Shown in pieces: positions 1 to 10,186 of a stretch of 64,000 nucleotides of DNA. Origin of the DNA: Ovis canadensis (taxonomy: Eukaryota > Chordata > Mammalia > Artiodactyla > Bovidae); contig NC_091245.1 in assembly GCF_042477335.2 (NCBI RefSeq), forward strand, positions 87,892,501-87,956,500, in the 5' to 3' direction. Position numbers and translations under genes: made by a program. Numbering within the stretch: the first letter of the stretch is position 1; each line of letters begins with the position of its first letter. The notes beneath the pieces were generated by a model. The model was not told the DNA's origin and searched no databases. It worked only from the letters and a program-made list of their open reading frames with translations.

Positions 1-823
1 CGGGGGGTTCCGTGGACAGAGCAGAGGCTCCATCCAGGAGTCAGGGCTTGCTCCAGGAGCCCTGCTGTGAATCACCAGGATAGCCTGGCTCCAGAAGTCC
101 CCAGGACGCCTTGAGTGTCCCCTCAAGGGACAAGATTGGATTTGAAGTCTGAGCGTCATTCAAACCCTGGCAGTGCTGGCCCAGCTGCGCACATATGTAC
201 CCTGCATTGTCCTCGTCTCTGCGTCCTGTGCCACGTGTACCCGCCTACATTCAACCTTGCTCCCCAAGGCAAGGGCTGAGGCCCTGCGACCTGCCAAATG
301 GCCAAGTCCAGTCTCGTCGCTTCAACCCCAAGGCCTCAAGCCTTGGCCGCAGGCCAGCCCCAGCCTGTTCCCGCCTGTGGGCGTGGCTGTGTAGCCCCCT
401 GCTGTGCATGAACCCACCTTGCCGCTTTCCAACCAACAGTGTCTTTGGGGCTTGAGGGTGTCTTGTGTTAGAGGCCACTACTCAACATCTTGGCTGGCTA
501 TTGTCACCCCTGGCTTGGCGTCTGGCCAGCTGGATCTCCAGAAAGGGCAGTTTTCTGGTCTTCCCTGACCCCATCCCCCAACCTGTGTGTCTAAACCCCA
601 CTCTTTGCTCTTTTCCTGCAGTTTGCTCCTTTCCTGTCTAAAGCCTGTGTCACGAGCATTGGCTCCAGTCCTGTCCTCACCTCAGCCCCAGGGCTGAGTT
701 AGGGCCTGAGGGGATCCCCCAGACCCACGCCCCCTCTCCATCCCTCTGGGAAAGCTGTGCTGGAGGCCGGTGACTCTATCTCCTCCCCATCCTTCTCTCT
801 CCTTCTCTCTGTGGTTCTTTCAG
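1..823 (+). other. CSF1: CSF1 intron 5, 3' portion
   Basis: Non-coding sequence upstream of the first exon in the window. It ends in a pyrimidine-rich tract (about 780-820) and the acceptor CAG at 821-823. I see no exon, recognisable repeat or regulatory motif in it. Assignment as intron 5 rests on the exon that follows being the known large exon 6 of CSF1. Confidence 0.85.
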
Positions 824-1845
824 ATGTGGTGACCAAGCCTGATTGCAACTGCCTGTACCCCAAAGCCACCCCTAGCAGTGACCTGGCCTCTGTCTCCCCT
901 CAGCAGTCCCCCACCCCCTCCACAGCCCCTATGGCTGGCTTGACCTGGGCTGACTCTGAGGCAACAGACGGCAGCTCCCTCTTGCCCAGAGAGCAGGCCC
1001 TTCGCACAGTGGACCCGGGCAGTGCCAAGCAGCGACCACCCAGGAGCACCTGCCAGAGCTTTGAGTCGCCAGAGACCCCACGCGTTGAGGGCCGTCCCAC
1101 TGGAGATTCTCCTCAGCCTGGCCCTTCGGTTGGAGCCCATGTCACTGGGATGGAAGACATTCTTGACTCTCTGCTGGGTGCTAACATGGCCCTGGAAGAG
1201 GCCTCTGGAGAGGCTAGTGAGGGTCCTATACCCCAAGGGGCAGAGCTTTCCTTCTACAGTCTGGGAGGACGCAGCGTCCAGGCAGAGCCTGTCAGCCCCA
1301 GTCACATCCTCCCAGCGTCTTCAGCACTCTCTGGATCAGGAAAGGGGCTGCGGCTTGCGGATGCAACTAGCACACACCTGCCCACACTGGGCCCCATGAG
1401 ACCCACTGAGGCCTGGAGTCACACACCTGAGAAGACAGAACGTCCCTCTGCCTCGCCCAGAGACCACCAGGAGCCAGGCTTGGCCAAGACCCCAGCACTG
1501 CGCCCGCAAGGCCTCAGCAGTCCCTCCGCCCCCTCTTCTCAGCCAAAGCTCCCCAGAAGCCATTCCTGGGGCCACGTGCTGTCCCTTGGGGAGCTGGAAG
1601 GCAGGAGGAGCACCAGGGACCGGAGGAGTCTCGTAGAGCTGAAAGGAGAACAAGCAAGTGAGGGGGCGGCCAGGCCCCCGGCCCGTTTTAACTCCGTTCC
1701 TTTGACTGACACAGGCCATGAGAGGCAGCACAAGGAAGCCTCCAACCCCCAGCTCCCTGGTTTTGTCTTCCGCCTGCTGGTGCCCAGTATCATCCTGGTC
1801 TTGCTGGCCGTCGGCGGGCTCCTGTTCTACAGGCGGCGGCGGCGG
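824..1845 (+). CDS. CSF1: CSF1 exon 6: secreted proteoglycan-type stalk plus transmembrane segment
   Basis: CSF1 is the ligand of the receptor tyrosine kinase CSF1R and drives survival and differentiation of macrophages and osteoclasts. This exon starts mid-codon (the first base of the Asp/Gly codon comes from exon 5) with VVTKPDCNCLYPK, continues through a Ser/Pro/Thr-rich stalk containing GMEDILDS, RPPRSTCQSFE and GELEGRRSTRDRRS, and ends with a hydrophobic segment (about 1762-1830, ...LLVPSIILVLLAVGGLLFY) followed by five arginines as stop-transfer. The two cysteines in DCNC correspond to the pair used for inter-chain disulfides in the long secreted form. An SGSG motif at 1330-1341 could carry a glycosaminoglycan (inference). 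I see no N-X-S/T sequon. The donor is CGG|GTAAG at 1845/1846, phase 0. The receptor-binding helical bundle is encoded upstream of the window. The product is clearly orthologous to human CSF1, with a divergent stalk and strongly conserved ends. Confidence 0.97.
1696..1715 (+). promoter_or_regulatory. CSF1: internal alternative 3' splice site of CSF1 exon 6
   Basis: A pyrimidine-leaning tract ends in ACACAG at 1709-1714, followed by GCCATGAGAGG. Using this acceptor instead of the one at 823 removes 891 nt (297 codons) in frame and turns the split codon into Gly, giving G-HERQ directly before the transmembrane segment. This matches the known human short membrane-bound isoform (256-residue precursor), which lacks the proteolytic and proteoglycan region. 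Use in this species is inferred. Confidence 0.8.
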
Positions 1846-2369
1846 GTAAGAAGAGCCCCATTGGGGAGAGGAGGGCATCTCATGGTCTGGGGCACAGCCT
1901 GGGCGCAGGAACAGGACAGAGGATGACTTGGGTTCAGGCTGGGTTGAACAGTCAACTTCTGAGAGACAGGAAGTTGACTGAGCACAGAGGGTGGGAGGTT
2001 GAAGTGGAGGGTTTCTTCAAGAGTGGGGAAGGCTCAGGCTGCAAGACTGACCAAAGGGACGGGGGCAGAGGAGTAGAAGACATTCTTCCTGGGCTACAGT
2101 GTTGTGAGAACCTAGAAGGGAGACGGAGGAGGAAAGTGATGCCTGTGCAGGGCAGGGCATTCCCGGAGACTTTGCAGAGCTGGGGGGTAAGGAGTCCCAG
2201 GACAGGAGAGGCCTCTGGAAGCCCTCTGGCCCTCTGGCTGAAGGAAGACCTGGGTAACTCTCTCATAGAGCCCCAGGGCAGCCCTGTTTGAGGATGGGGC
2301 CATGGCCCCCCACCCTGGCCCCCCACCCTCCCCCAGATCCACAGTGAGCCAGCTCTTTTCTGCCCCCAG
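1846..2369 (+). other. CSF1: CSF1 intron 6
   Basis: A 524-bp intron with donor GTAAG at 1846 and acceptor CCCCCAG ending at 2369. It is G-rich, with no recognisable repeat and no coding sequence that I can support. Confidence 0.9.
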
Positions 2370-2422
2370 AGCCATCGAGAGCCACAGATGGTGGATTCTC
2401 CCATGGAGCAACCAGAGGGCAG
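2370..2422 (+). CDS. CSF1: CSF1 exon 7: juxtamembrane cytoplasmic tail
   Basis: This 53-bp exon encodes SHREPQMVDSPMEQPEG plus two bases (AG) of the next serine codon, and aligns with the human tail SHQEPQ...DSPLEQPEG. Acceptor AG is at 2368-2369 and donor GTGAG at 2423. The phases (0 in, 2 out) join exon 6 to exon 8 without a break. Confidence 0.95.
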
Positions 2423-2744
2423 GTGAGAGTTTGGGGGAGGGGGCTCTGGTAGGTACAGAGCGGGTGCTGTCTTGGCATCTATTTTCCATCTGGAATTGGA
2501 GGAGACATTCTGCCGCTTGCTCTAAGGAAATGAAGCTCAGAACGGGATGTGGGGGTGGGTGGTGAGAAGGAAGCATGTCTCTTCTTCCCTAGATATCTGG
2601 GATTTTTCCTAATTTCTTCTTAGGGTTAGGCAGTTCTGGTCTCCCAAATCTGAGAGGGCTGGAGCATGTGGGTGAGGGTTTGGGGGTTCCCTCACTCCTT
2701 GGCCTCTGCTGAAGTCTTATACCAGCCCTGTGCTCTGCCCACAG
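2423..2744 (+). other. CSF1: CSF1 intron 7
   Basis: A 322-bp intron, GTGAG...CCCACAG. No recognisable repeat or gene in it. Confidence 0.9.
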
Positions 2745-2803
2745 CCTCCTGGCCCAGGAGAAGGACAGACAGGAGGAGCTGCCAGTGTAGACAGAATCCT
2801 AAG
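2745..2803 (+). CDS. CSF1: CSF1 exon 8: C-terminus and stop
   Basis: Completes the split serine and encodes LLAQEKDRQEELPV followed by TAG at 2788-2790; 2791-2803 is the start of the 3' UTR. The donor AAG|GTAAG is at 2803/2804. The ELPV terminus is shared with human CSF1. The tail after the membrane segment is 37 residues here, one more than the human tail as I know it, the extra residue falling in the QEKDRQEE stretch. The coding part is 2745-2790 only. Confidence 0.95.
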
Positions 2804-3299
2804 GTAAGACTCTGATCTGGATCTCTCTCCACTCCTCAAAACTGGTTACACCCAAATTTTCCACTCACCCTAGCTCATTTGCTGCACCACCAACTTCCCT
2901 TCTCTCTCTCTCTGCTACTCCTTTTTCTATTTGTCGCCAAGTCTGGCCAACCCTCTGCTCCTCAGGTCCTCAGGCCTCCTATCACTGCTTCACTCCCTCC
3001 ACCCCATCTGAGGCCAGGCACTGTTAATTCTTAATCAGGCTATTATTTCTGCATTGAGCTTCGACTTTTGCTGCCATCTTTCATCCCAGAGCAACCAAAC
3101 TGTTTGTGTAAAGTCTTCAGCCTCCAGGGGAATTTCAGCATCTCTGTGTCACCAACCACTTCAACTCAACATTCTCAGCTTGGCTCCCAAGCTCCTCCAG
3201 CAGCAGCCCCTCACACAAATCTCTTGTCATTTTCCTCTCTATGTGCACCCTGACTGGATCCTTCCTCCCAACGAAGACCATTTCTGCCTCCCTGCTTTT

Positions 3300-4146
3300 A
3301 GATCATGGAGCCATAGAAGCGTGGTCCTAGAAGGGCTCTCGGGGGTCATTTGGTCTAGAATCCCACTGCAGAGGGGCTTCCCCTCTCTGCATCCCTGATG
3401 GGGAGTCAGCCAGCTTCTGGTTACACACTCTCAGCCACAGGCAAGCTCCCTGCCCTGTCCCAATAGCACCGTGGGGAAGTCCTTCCTTATTTGAACAGAA
3501 TTGGCTTCCTGCCCCCTCCCCTTCCTCCCTCATGAGAGCCTTCTGATATTTAAACTCATGTGTCCATGTCCCCTTTATGAATTCTCTAGGCTAAGTGTGG
3601 CCAAATCCCTTAAACATTCCTTATATGATATGGTTTTCAGACCCCTCACCATCCTGGTTGTCCTCCTTTGGACACACTCGTTTGTCAATGTCCCTCTGAA
3701 AATGTGACTCTCAGCTCTAGACATAGTGCTCCCCAATATTGTCTGACCAGCTCAGAGTTCAGAGGGACTGTTACCTTCCTTGATATGGACAGTGTTCTTT
3801 TATTTGTACCAATTAAGACTGCATTGCTCTTTTGTTTTGGTATTTTAACCACCACATCATTCTATTGTCATATGTTAAGCTTGTGGTCTATTGAACCCTA
3901 GTTCCATTTCCCCTAAACCTGTGGACTCTATCCTGTACTTGGAGAACTTAACTTTTTTTAACCAGTGTGCAGGAATTTATATTCCTCCTTGTTAAAAACC
4001 ACCATGTTGGTTTCAGCCCCTCACCCGAGCCAACTGGAATTGTTTTGAATCCTAATTCTGTATTCACAGCCCTCCCAGCACGTCTCCTACACATCAGTGA
4101 GTGTCTTCTGTTGTCTTCACCCATGTATTTGATAAACATGTGACTC
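3300..4146 (-). repeat. ancient CR1/L3-type LINE copy, antisense to CSF1
   Basis: The + strand reads as the reverse complement of a CR1-family LINE. Landmarks in order: the 'gggggtcatttggtctaga' start near 3344, 'gaagtccttccttat', 'caccatcctggttgtcctcc' (about 3649), 'ctttggacacactc', 'gtctgaccagctcagagt', 'agcttgtggtctattgaac' and 'atttgataaacatg' near 4127. This order matches mammalian L3/CR1 consensus text as I remember it. More than 800 bp remain collinear, long for so old a family. The exact subfamily is not assigned. Confidence 0.72.
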
Positions 4147-4505
4147 TTATCACTCCTCACCCCTGGAGCCCCAATTCCAGGCACTCCGCAGCCCTCCTCC
4201 CTTCCTTCCCCTCAAAACACAATCAGCCTGCAGGAATCAGCTCTTCCTGATGGTCTCCATCATCCTCTGGTTGCTCCTTTAATTCCTACTCATCTTTTCT
4301 GTATTTAACTTGCTATATTGATTTGTACTTCCTTGGATGTTGTTTATTTTCATACATTTTAAAATCTTTATGTGTATGAGTACCCCTAAGGAGTCTGTAA
4401 GCTCCTGAAGCACAGGGATTGTGTCTTCTACTTTTTTTGCATTTTCTTTTCTATCCTGAGTCCTAAGCAGAGAGGGCCTCTTCATGCTTCACACTAAGAA
4501 CTCAA
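4147..4505 (+). repeat. L2-like LINE remnant
   Basis: Contains 'gtctgtaagctcctgaag', 'cacagggattgtgtctt' and 'aagaactcaacagatgttga' near 4497, the order seen at L2 3' ends (stop-and-summary phrase, then 'gctcaataaatgttga'-type ending). Diverged, low to moderate confidence. Confidence 0.5.
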
Positions 4506-4765
4506 CAGATGTTGACTGATTGACTTCAGGGCTGACTGGCTGATTGACCCTGGTTGACTGTCTCTAACTGGCCAGCCTTCTGGTTGACCAGTTAACTAAC
4601 TAACTAGTTGATTCTGACTGGCTGACCAACTGGATGGATGACTCTGACCAACTAACTAGCTAGTCACTGCCTAACTAGCTAGTTGATTGATGAAGCTGAT
4701 TGGCTAACTGACTAGCTGGCTGCTTGCCTAAACTGCCGATTGGCAGGCTGGCTGACTAGCTGGAG
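4504..4765. repeat. degenerate GACT/GGCT/AACT tetranucleotide tract
   Basis: About 260 bp composed almost entirely of variants of CTGA, CTGG, CTAA and CTAG, such as 'ctggctgattgac', 'gttaactaactaactagttg', 'ctaactagctagttgattga' and 'ctgactagctgg'. The period of four and the frequent CTAG suggest a decayed tetranucleotide array that started where the L2-like copy ends (its tail 'gttgactgattgac'). No perfect array remains. Confidence 0.75.
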
Positions 4766-4914
4766 AACCCATTCACGTTTCTAGTCACACCCTATGCCAA
4801 ATGCAAGCAAGCACTTCAGGGCCTTCTCATATGTAGAATGACAGGTCTGGGCCACTCCTAGGGAGATAGGGTATCTGCCAAATGCTCAAAACCAGGGGAG
4901 CCTGTTTAGAGAAC

Positions 4915-5742
4915 AGTTCAGTTCAGTTCAGTCGCACAGTCGTGTCCGACTCTTTGCGACCCCATGAATCGCAGGACGCCAGGCCTCCCTGTTCATCACC
5001 AACTCCCAGAGTTCACTCAAATCCATTGGGTCGGTGATGCCATCCAGCCATCTCATCCTCTGTCATCCTCTTCTCCTGCCCCCAATCCCTCCCAGCATCA
5101 GAGTCTTTTTCAATGAGTCAACTCTTCGCATGAGGTGGCCAAAGTACTGGAGTTTCAGCTTTAGCATCATTCCTTCCAAAGAAATCCCAGGGCTGATCTC
5201 CTTTAGGATGGACTGGTTGGATCTCCTTGCAGTCCAAGGGACTCTCAAGAGTCTTCTCCAACACCACAGTTAAAAAGCATCAATTCTTCAGCGCTCAGCT
5301 TTCTTCACAGTCCAACTCTCACATCCATACATGACCACTGGAAGAACCATAGCCTTGACTAGATGGACCTTAGTTGGCAAAGTAATGTCTCTGCTTTTGA
5401 ATATACTATCTAGGTTGGTCATAACTTTCCTTCCAAGGAGTAAGCGTCTTTTAATTTCATGGCTGCAGTCACCATCTGCAGTGATTTTGGAGCCCCAAAA
5501 AATAAAGTCTGACACTGTTTCCCCATCTATTTCCCATGAAGTGATGGGACCAGATGCCAGATCTTCGTTTTCTGAATGTTGAGCTTTAAGCCAAATTTTT
5601 CACTCTCCTCTTTTACTTTCATCAAGAGGCTTTTTAGTTCCTCTTCACTTTTTGCCATAAGGGTGGTGTCATCTGCATATCTGAGGTTATTGATATTTCT
5701 CCCAGCAATCTTGATTCCAGCTTGTGCTTCTTCCAGCCCAGT
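4915..5742 (-). mobile_element. BovB (RTE) LINE, 5'-truncated 3' end
   Basis: The + strand begins with the typical BovB tail 'cagttcagttcagttcagtc' and runs back through the reverse transcriptase C-terminal region. On the minus strand one can read YGCESWTVKKAE and further upstream NINNLRYADDTTLMAKSEE, the RTE catalytic YADD block. Frameshifts and stops break the frame, so it is dead. It stops abruptly at about 5742, where a Bov-tA SINE begins. Confidence 0.9.
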
Positions 5743-5946
5743 ATCAGACAGTAAAAGTGTCTGCCTACAATGTGCAGACCCGGGTTTGATCCCTGGGTCA
5801 AGAAGATCCCCTGGAGAAGGAAATTGCAACCCACTCCAGTACTCTTGCCTGGAAAATCCCATGGCAGGAGGAGCCTGGTAGACTACAATCCATGGGGTTG
5901 CAAAGAGTCAGACATGACTAAGCGACTTCACTTTCTTTCTTTCTTT
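5743..5946 (+). mobile_element. Bov-tA SINE, head slightly truncated
   Basis: Begins inside the tRNA-like head ('cagacagtaaaagtgtctgc'), then shows 'gatccctgggtcaagaag', 'cccactccagtactcttgcc' and the tail 'gactaagcgacttcac' with a (CTTT)n end. It directly abuts the truncated end of the antisense BovB copy. Confidence 0.88.
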
Positions 5947-8900
5947 AAGATATAACACATGTGGAACGCATGTGAAAGAGATAACACTTCCTGGGGGCCA
6001 CCTTGTTGGTAAGGTGGACTCAAATGGGTCAGATGGGACACTGGCAGGGCTGTGAGAATGAGGCAGACCCCTCAGAACTGGCGAGCAGAGGATGGAACAA
6101 GGTCCCTGGGGACTTCATGGCTCAATGCTGCACCACCCTCTGACTGGTCGCCCGCCTCCCTTCTTGTCCTTGGCCCTCTGCCTGCCTAATCTCAGGCCCT
6201 CCCAAGCTTTCTTCTTCCTCCCCTTAAGATTTCACTTAGAGAGTGATCCAGGGCCAGGGCCACATACAGACCCTTACTTGGATCCTGCCCTAAAGTGGTC
6301 TCCAGGCCAGGCAGCAGGAGCCTTAGGGCCACCTGAAGACTGCTGCCCTGATGAGAGGGGGAAACACAGAGGCAGAGGTATGAGAGAGGGACCCTCAGAA
6401 AGGAAATGTGGACCCTGACCCCTCCATTCCAAGGAACCAAGAAATAGGGGCAGTGGGCTGGGGTCTGCCCACTTGGTTATTCTTCCCTTCTGGCCCCAGC
6501 AGGGCCTGTGGCCCAGCCATACCGAGCATGGCTCATGTCCAGTTTATAGTCTTCCCTGCCTGCCTTCCAGAGCATGGGAATGGGCTGGGAGCCAGAAGCT
6601 ATGGTCCCATCTTTCCTCCTTATCCATCACGGGTTTTGCTGGTAGAGCCCAGGGATAGTCAGGGAGGGAAGCTCCGCACAGGGGCCAAAGTCAAACTGTT
6701 GGATGGAGTCCAGGGGATTTCTGCTCTGGGAACAAAGCATTCTGAGGACAAGGATGGGGGAAGGCTTGGAGACAGCAGGGCCCTGACTCCTATGCATGAT
6801 GCAGGGAGGCAAGTCCCTTGGCCCATCCGGAAGGAGGCTGGCTTGCTTAGGGCTTAGCAGGCCAAATGGCAGGGTGGGAGTTTCCTTGTCTGGAACTTCC
6901 TCCAGTTCTTTCCCTTCAGATACTTCTGCCCTGCTGCCCTGAGTATTGTGTGTGATGACCTCTGTGATGAATGGTGTGGAGTGGGAATGAGAAATTCCTC
7001 TTCTTTGCTAGAGTTAGCAGGATTCGCTCTTGATTTTTTTAGACCAAAGATAGTGAGATGGTCTTGCCGGAGCCGGGGGTGGTGGGAGGGGAGATGGGCA
7101 TCTAAGGACACTCAAGTGCCCCCTTCCCTCCTTGGTAGACCCCTACACTTGAGTAATGCCCATCCCAGCTCTGCTCAGACCTCTACCAGGCTCTGTTACC
7201 TCCCCCTGTGGTCCCTGGTTCCCCAGGAGGAGGTAGGAGGTGAGGCCAGTCTGTCCAGAGGCTTGGGCTGCTGCCAGAGAAAGCTGCCCAGGGCCTTTGC
7301 GGTGTCTGGGGTGGCGGGGAAGGCTAGGGAAAGGATGGGAGGAAGTCCTGTCTGCAGCACCACCAGCAGCCCACAGGAACGCTCTAGCTCGCCCACCCAT
7401 GTCCTCAGCGACCCCTTCCTTGACTCCCACTCAGCTGACAGCCTTTCTTTCTCTCCCCTACAGCTGGGCACACAGGACAGTCTCTCCATGGGAGGAGATA
7501 CTGTGGGGACGGCCACCACCACCCCTCCCCAACCATTCTCCCGGGAATGTGGCCTGCCCACCATGAGAGCTTCTGGACTCCTGGAGAGCAGAGCTAGACC
7601 AGAGCAGCCAGGCTGGGGCTCCTCCGCCCTTGACCCTCAGACTCTGGACTGACTAAGAGAGGGCTGGAGGATGCCCCCCATGCTGCTGATATTTATCAGG
7701 GGCCCTGGAGGCTCCCATCTGCTTAAGGAAGGCTGCCAAGCCCAGCTGGGGACCCTCTGCCCCTCAGGGGCTGTGTCCTCTGCCCACTCCCCTCTAGGGA
7801 CCCGGAGGCCAATGGGACATGGGAGAGCAGGGTGGGCACTGAGGAACAGAAGAGCCTTCTTGTCAGAGGATCTGCCTGCCGCCAAGGGATCCCAGCACCG
7901 ACAAGCAGGGACTTGTCTCCAGAGAGAGAAGCATGAGGTTCACAGGGCGGGACAGCGTTGTTGGATTTCCCGTAAAGGCGTGTAGCCCAGAAGACGGGAA
8001 GAGTAGGCCTCTGGGCCTGCTGGTCTGCACTGATCGCCCGGAGCGGGTCTGTACCCTCCACTTGCCTCAGTGCGCTCTGCCGGCGGCCAGGCAGAGAGGG
8101 GATGCCAACCTGGCCCTCAGGACCTGCCTGGCCTGGCTTGGATGCCCAGGGCAAGACCAAGCGCTGGCCTCTGCCCCGCCGTCCCCCGAGGCCTGCCAGA
8201 GCTCCTCCAGGAGGCCGTGCAGAGCCTCTCCTCTGAAGGAAACCATCGCACTGTGAATACTGAACCTGCCTGCTGAACAGCCTGCCCCATCCATCCCGGA
8301 GAGCAAACACCTGTCCGTCCTCCCACTCCTCCAGCCTCTCCCCAGCTTCCTGCACTGAGCGCCCGAGCCGGCCTCGCCTGTCGACTGAGGGAGCCCCTGA
8401 GCCCTGACCTTCTGCTGACCCGGCTCTGACTCCCTGGGATGGATCAGGGTGGGAGAACTTCCCAGGGCCGGCAGCCAGAGCTGGTCTTTAGGCTGCGTTG
8501 TTCACCCAGGTTTCTGCATCTTGCACTTTGACATTCCCAAGAGGGACATGACTAAAGGGAGGGAAGAAAGGAGGGGAGGCACTGACACAGAGAGAGACTG
8601 CAGGGTGAGCTCTGACAGCAAATAGGTCTTTGAAATTGAGGGCCTGCCCCTGAGGTGTGGCAAGGGGTCAGCACCCCTGGTCCCCCTGGCCGGCCTCTTT
8701 CCCTGTCCAGGCCCCTGCTCCCACCACAGTCCAAAGGCTGCTGTCAGCAGACACCTGGGCTGAGCGGTGTCCCTGTCAGGAGCCCAGGAGGCAGTGACCC
8801 CCTCCAGCTCTCGTCCCACCCCTCACTAGCATCATCTCTCTAACCAGGTGAGCCAGGGTGGGAGAGGGACTCGGAGAGTCCAGGCAGCTGCTTCCAGTCT

Positions 8901-9499
8901 GCCTTGAGGGCCTCAGCTCCCTCGACCGGCCAGTGGCTGCGGCTCTGAGTTCTGGGCATCAGGTGACAGGCCAGTAGAGTGCCTTCAGCCTTTGTGCTAC
9001 TGTGTCCCTCCTCTCCTGCTGCTCCGGGCCCTCCACCACGAGATCCTGTTGGACTTGGCCACTGGACCGGGGCCTATGAGCTTCCCTTCCTGCCCTTGAA
9101 AGTGAGGGTCCTCTGGTCCCTGCCTGCCCTGTTGCTATCCGTTGAGGAAAGGGCAGTGGAGAACTTTCCCCAGGAGGCCCATTTTCCTAGTCACAGACTC
9201 TATATTTGATACTAAAAACGCTGTATTTAAAAGCGGACGGGGGAAAAAAAATACAGAAAAAACATTCCTCCCTCACTCCCCACCCCTTGAACGTATAGTA
9301 TTTTAAAGATCAAGAAAGCGAATCCAACCCATCACAGAAACTGTGTGCTCTTGGTGACCCAGGAGTGGGAGGGGCCCCTGCAGCCCCTCTGGGTGGCTAC
9401 CTGGCTGCCTGCACAGGAACCCTTCTTTTCTCTGAGAAAGTCGAGAGGGAACATTGGCTCACACACTGTGAGATTTTGTTTTTATACTTGGAAGTGGTG

Positions 9500-9562
9500 A
9501 TTTATTTTATATGAAGTCATTTAAATATCTATTTAAAAAATAGGAAGCTGCTTTTATATTTA
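9500..9562 (+). promoter_or_regulatory. CSF1: AU-rich element cluster in CSF1 3' UTR
   Basis: Four ATTTA pentamers, at 9500-9504, 9519-9523, 9531-9535 and 9558-9562, lie within the last 90 bases of the UTR in an otherwise A/T-only context. AU-rich elements in the CSF1 long UTR are known to control mRNA decay. A single further ATTTA occurs near 7691. Confidence 0.75.
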
Positions 9563-9564
9563 AT

Positions 9565-9570
9565 AATAAA
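9565..9570 (+). terminator. CSF1: CSF1 polyadenylation signal AATAAA
   Basis: Canonical AATAAA followed by AGAAGTGCACAAGCTGCC, the same sequence that ends the human CSF1 mRNA, with a downstream GT-rich element (catgtgtgag). Cleavage is expected about 12-20 nt downstream. Confidence 0.92.
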
Positions 9571-10186
9571 AGAAGTGCACAAGCTGCCATGTGTGAGTCA
9601 TGGAAAAAGTTACTTTTGGGGTGCGGGTGGCAAAAAGGGTCGGGGGTGGCCAGTAGCTACCGGGGGTGCTCCAGCTCAGAAAGCATTTTTCAAAATACTT
9701 GGGGAAGGAAAGTTGTCTCCAAGTTCCATTCTTGTTACTAAAACTTCCTGCATTATCACTGTCCCAAACACATTCATCTGCATATCTGGGTTTAGTAGGA
9801 CAAAACCCAGCCAAACCTCATGCCTGGCCACCAGCCTCTGCCCCAGCACAGCCTAGCCCAGCCCAAGAAAATGGCTGGTTGGGCTCTGTCCAAGGGCCCG
9901 AGGGCCCTGTAAAGATGAGGCTCCTTGACCACTGAGCTCTACTGTCCAGGTCCAAGCAGACTCTGAGGTGAATGAGCCCTGTCTGTGTGGACTGGGAACA
10001 AGGTGAGGTAGGCAGAAGGAAAGAGAGCCAGCAAGTTTCGCGAGTGGCCCTAAGCCCTGAGCTTCCTTCTGGAGAGGAGACCAAGGATGCAGCCTTTCAG
10101 GGGCAGCGGGGTGCTGGGAAGGTCCAGAGGGACTGAAGGCCCAGCAGAGCCCAAACGCACACCCCGGGCAAGGCTGGGGCAAGGCT

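Larger units (their letters stand above)
2804..7463 (+). other. CSF1: CSF1 intron 8, separating the stop-codon exon from the 3' UTR exon
   Basis: A 4.66-kb intron lying after the stop codon, with donor GTAAGACT at 2804 and a strong acceptor (CTTTCTCTCCCCTACAG) ending at 7463. It holds, in order, a CR1/L3-like LINE, an L2-like piece, a degenerate tetranucleotide tract, an antisense BovB fragment and a Bov-tA SINE (listed separately). 5947-7463 looks unique and I see nothing in it. Human CSF1 has an alternative short 3'-terminal exon in the equivalent intron; I could not locate its counterpart here. Confidence 0.85.
7464..9590 (+). other. CSF1: CSF1 terminal exon: long 3' UTR
   Basis: Entirely untranslated. 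Starts CTGGGCACACAGGACAGTCT after the acceptor at 7463 and follows the human long CSF1 3' UTR for its whole length, for example 'ttcccgtaaaggcgtgtag' (about 7968), 'tttctgcatcttgcactttg' (about 8511), 'ctctatatttgat' (about 9198) and 'gtgagattttgtttttatac' (about 9468). Length is about 2.1 kb. No repeat has inserted into it, unlike the neighbouring intron and intergenic DNA. The 3' boundary is inferred from the AATAAA at 9565 plus a GT-rich stretch at about 9589-9600. Confidence 0.93.

Noticed and set aside
4504..4765. Possible CRISPR-like or satellite array
   Set aside because: No constant repeat/spacer organisation; it is a degenerate tetranucleotide tract in a mammalian intron.
6948..7652. 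234-codon open frame crossing the CSF1 intron 8/terminal exon boundary
   Set aside because: Starts at GTG, not ATG, runs through a clear 3' splice site at 7463 into known 3' UTR, and its product resembles nothing I know. GC-rich chance frame.
7723..8355. 210-codon frame antisense to the CSF1 3' UTR
   Set aside because: Overlaps other frames on both strands in GC-rich UTR, with no promoter, splice or poly(A) signal to support an antisense gene.
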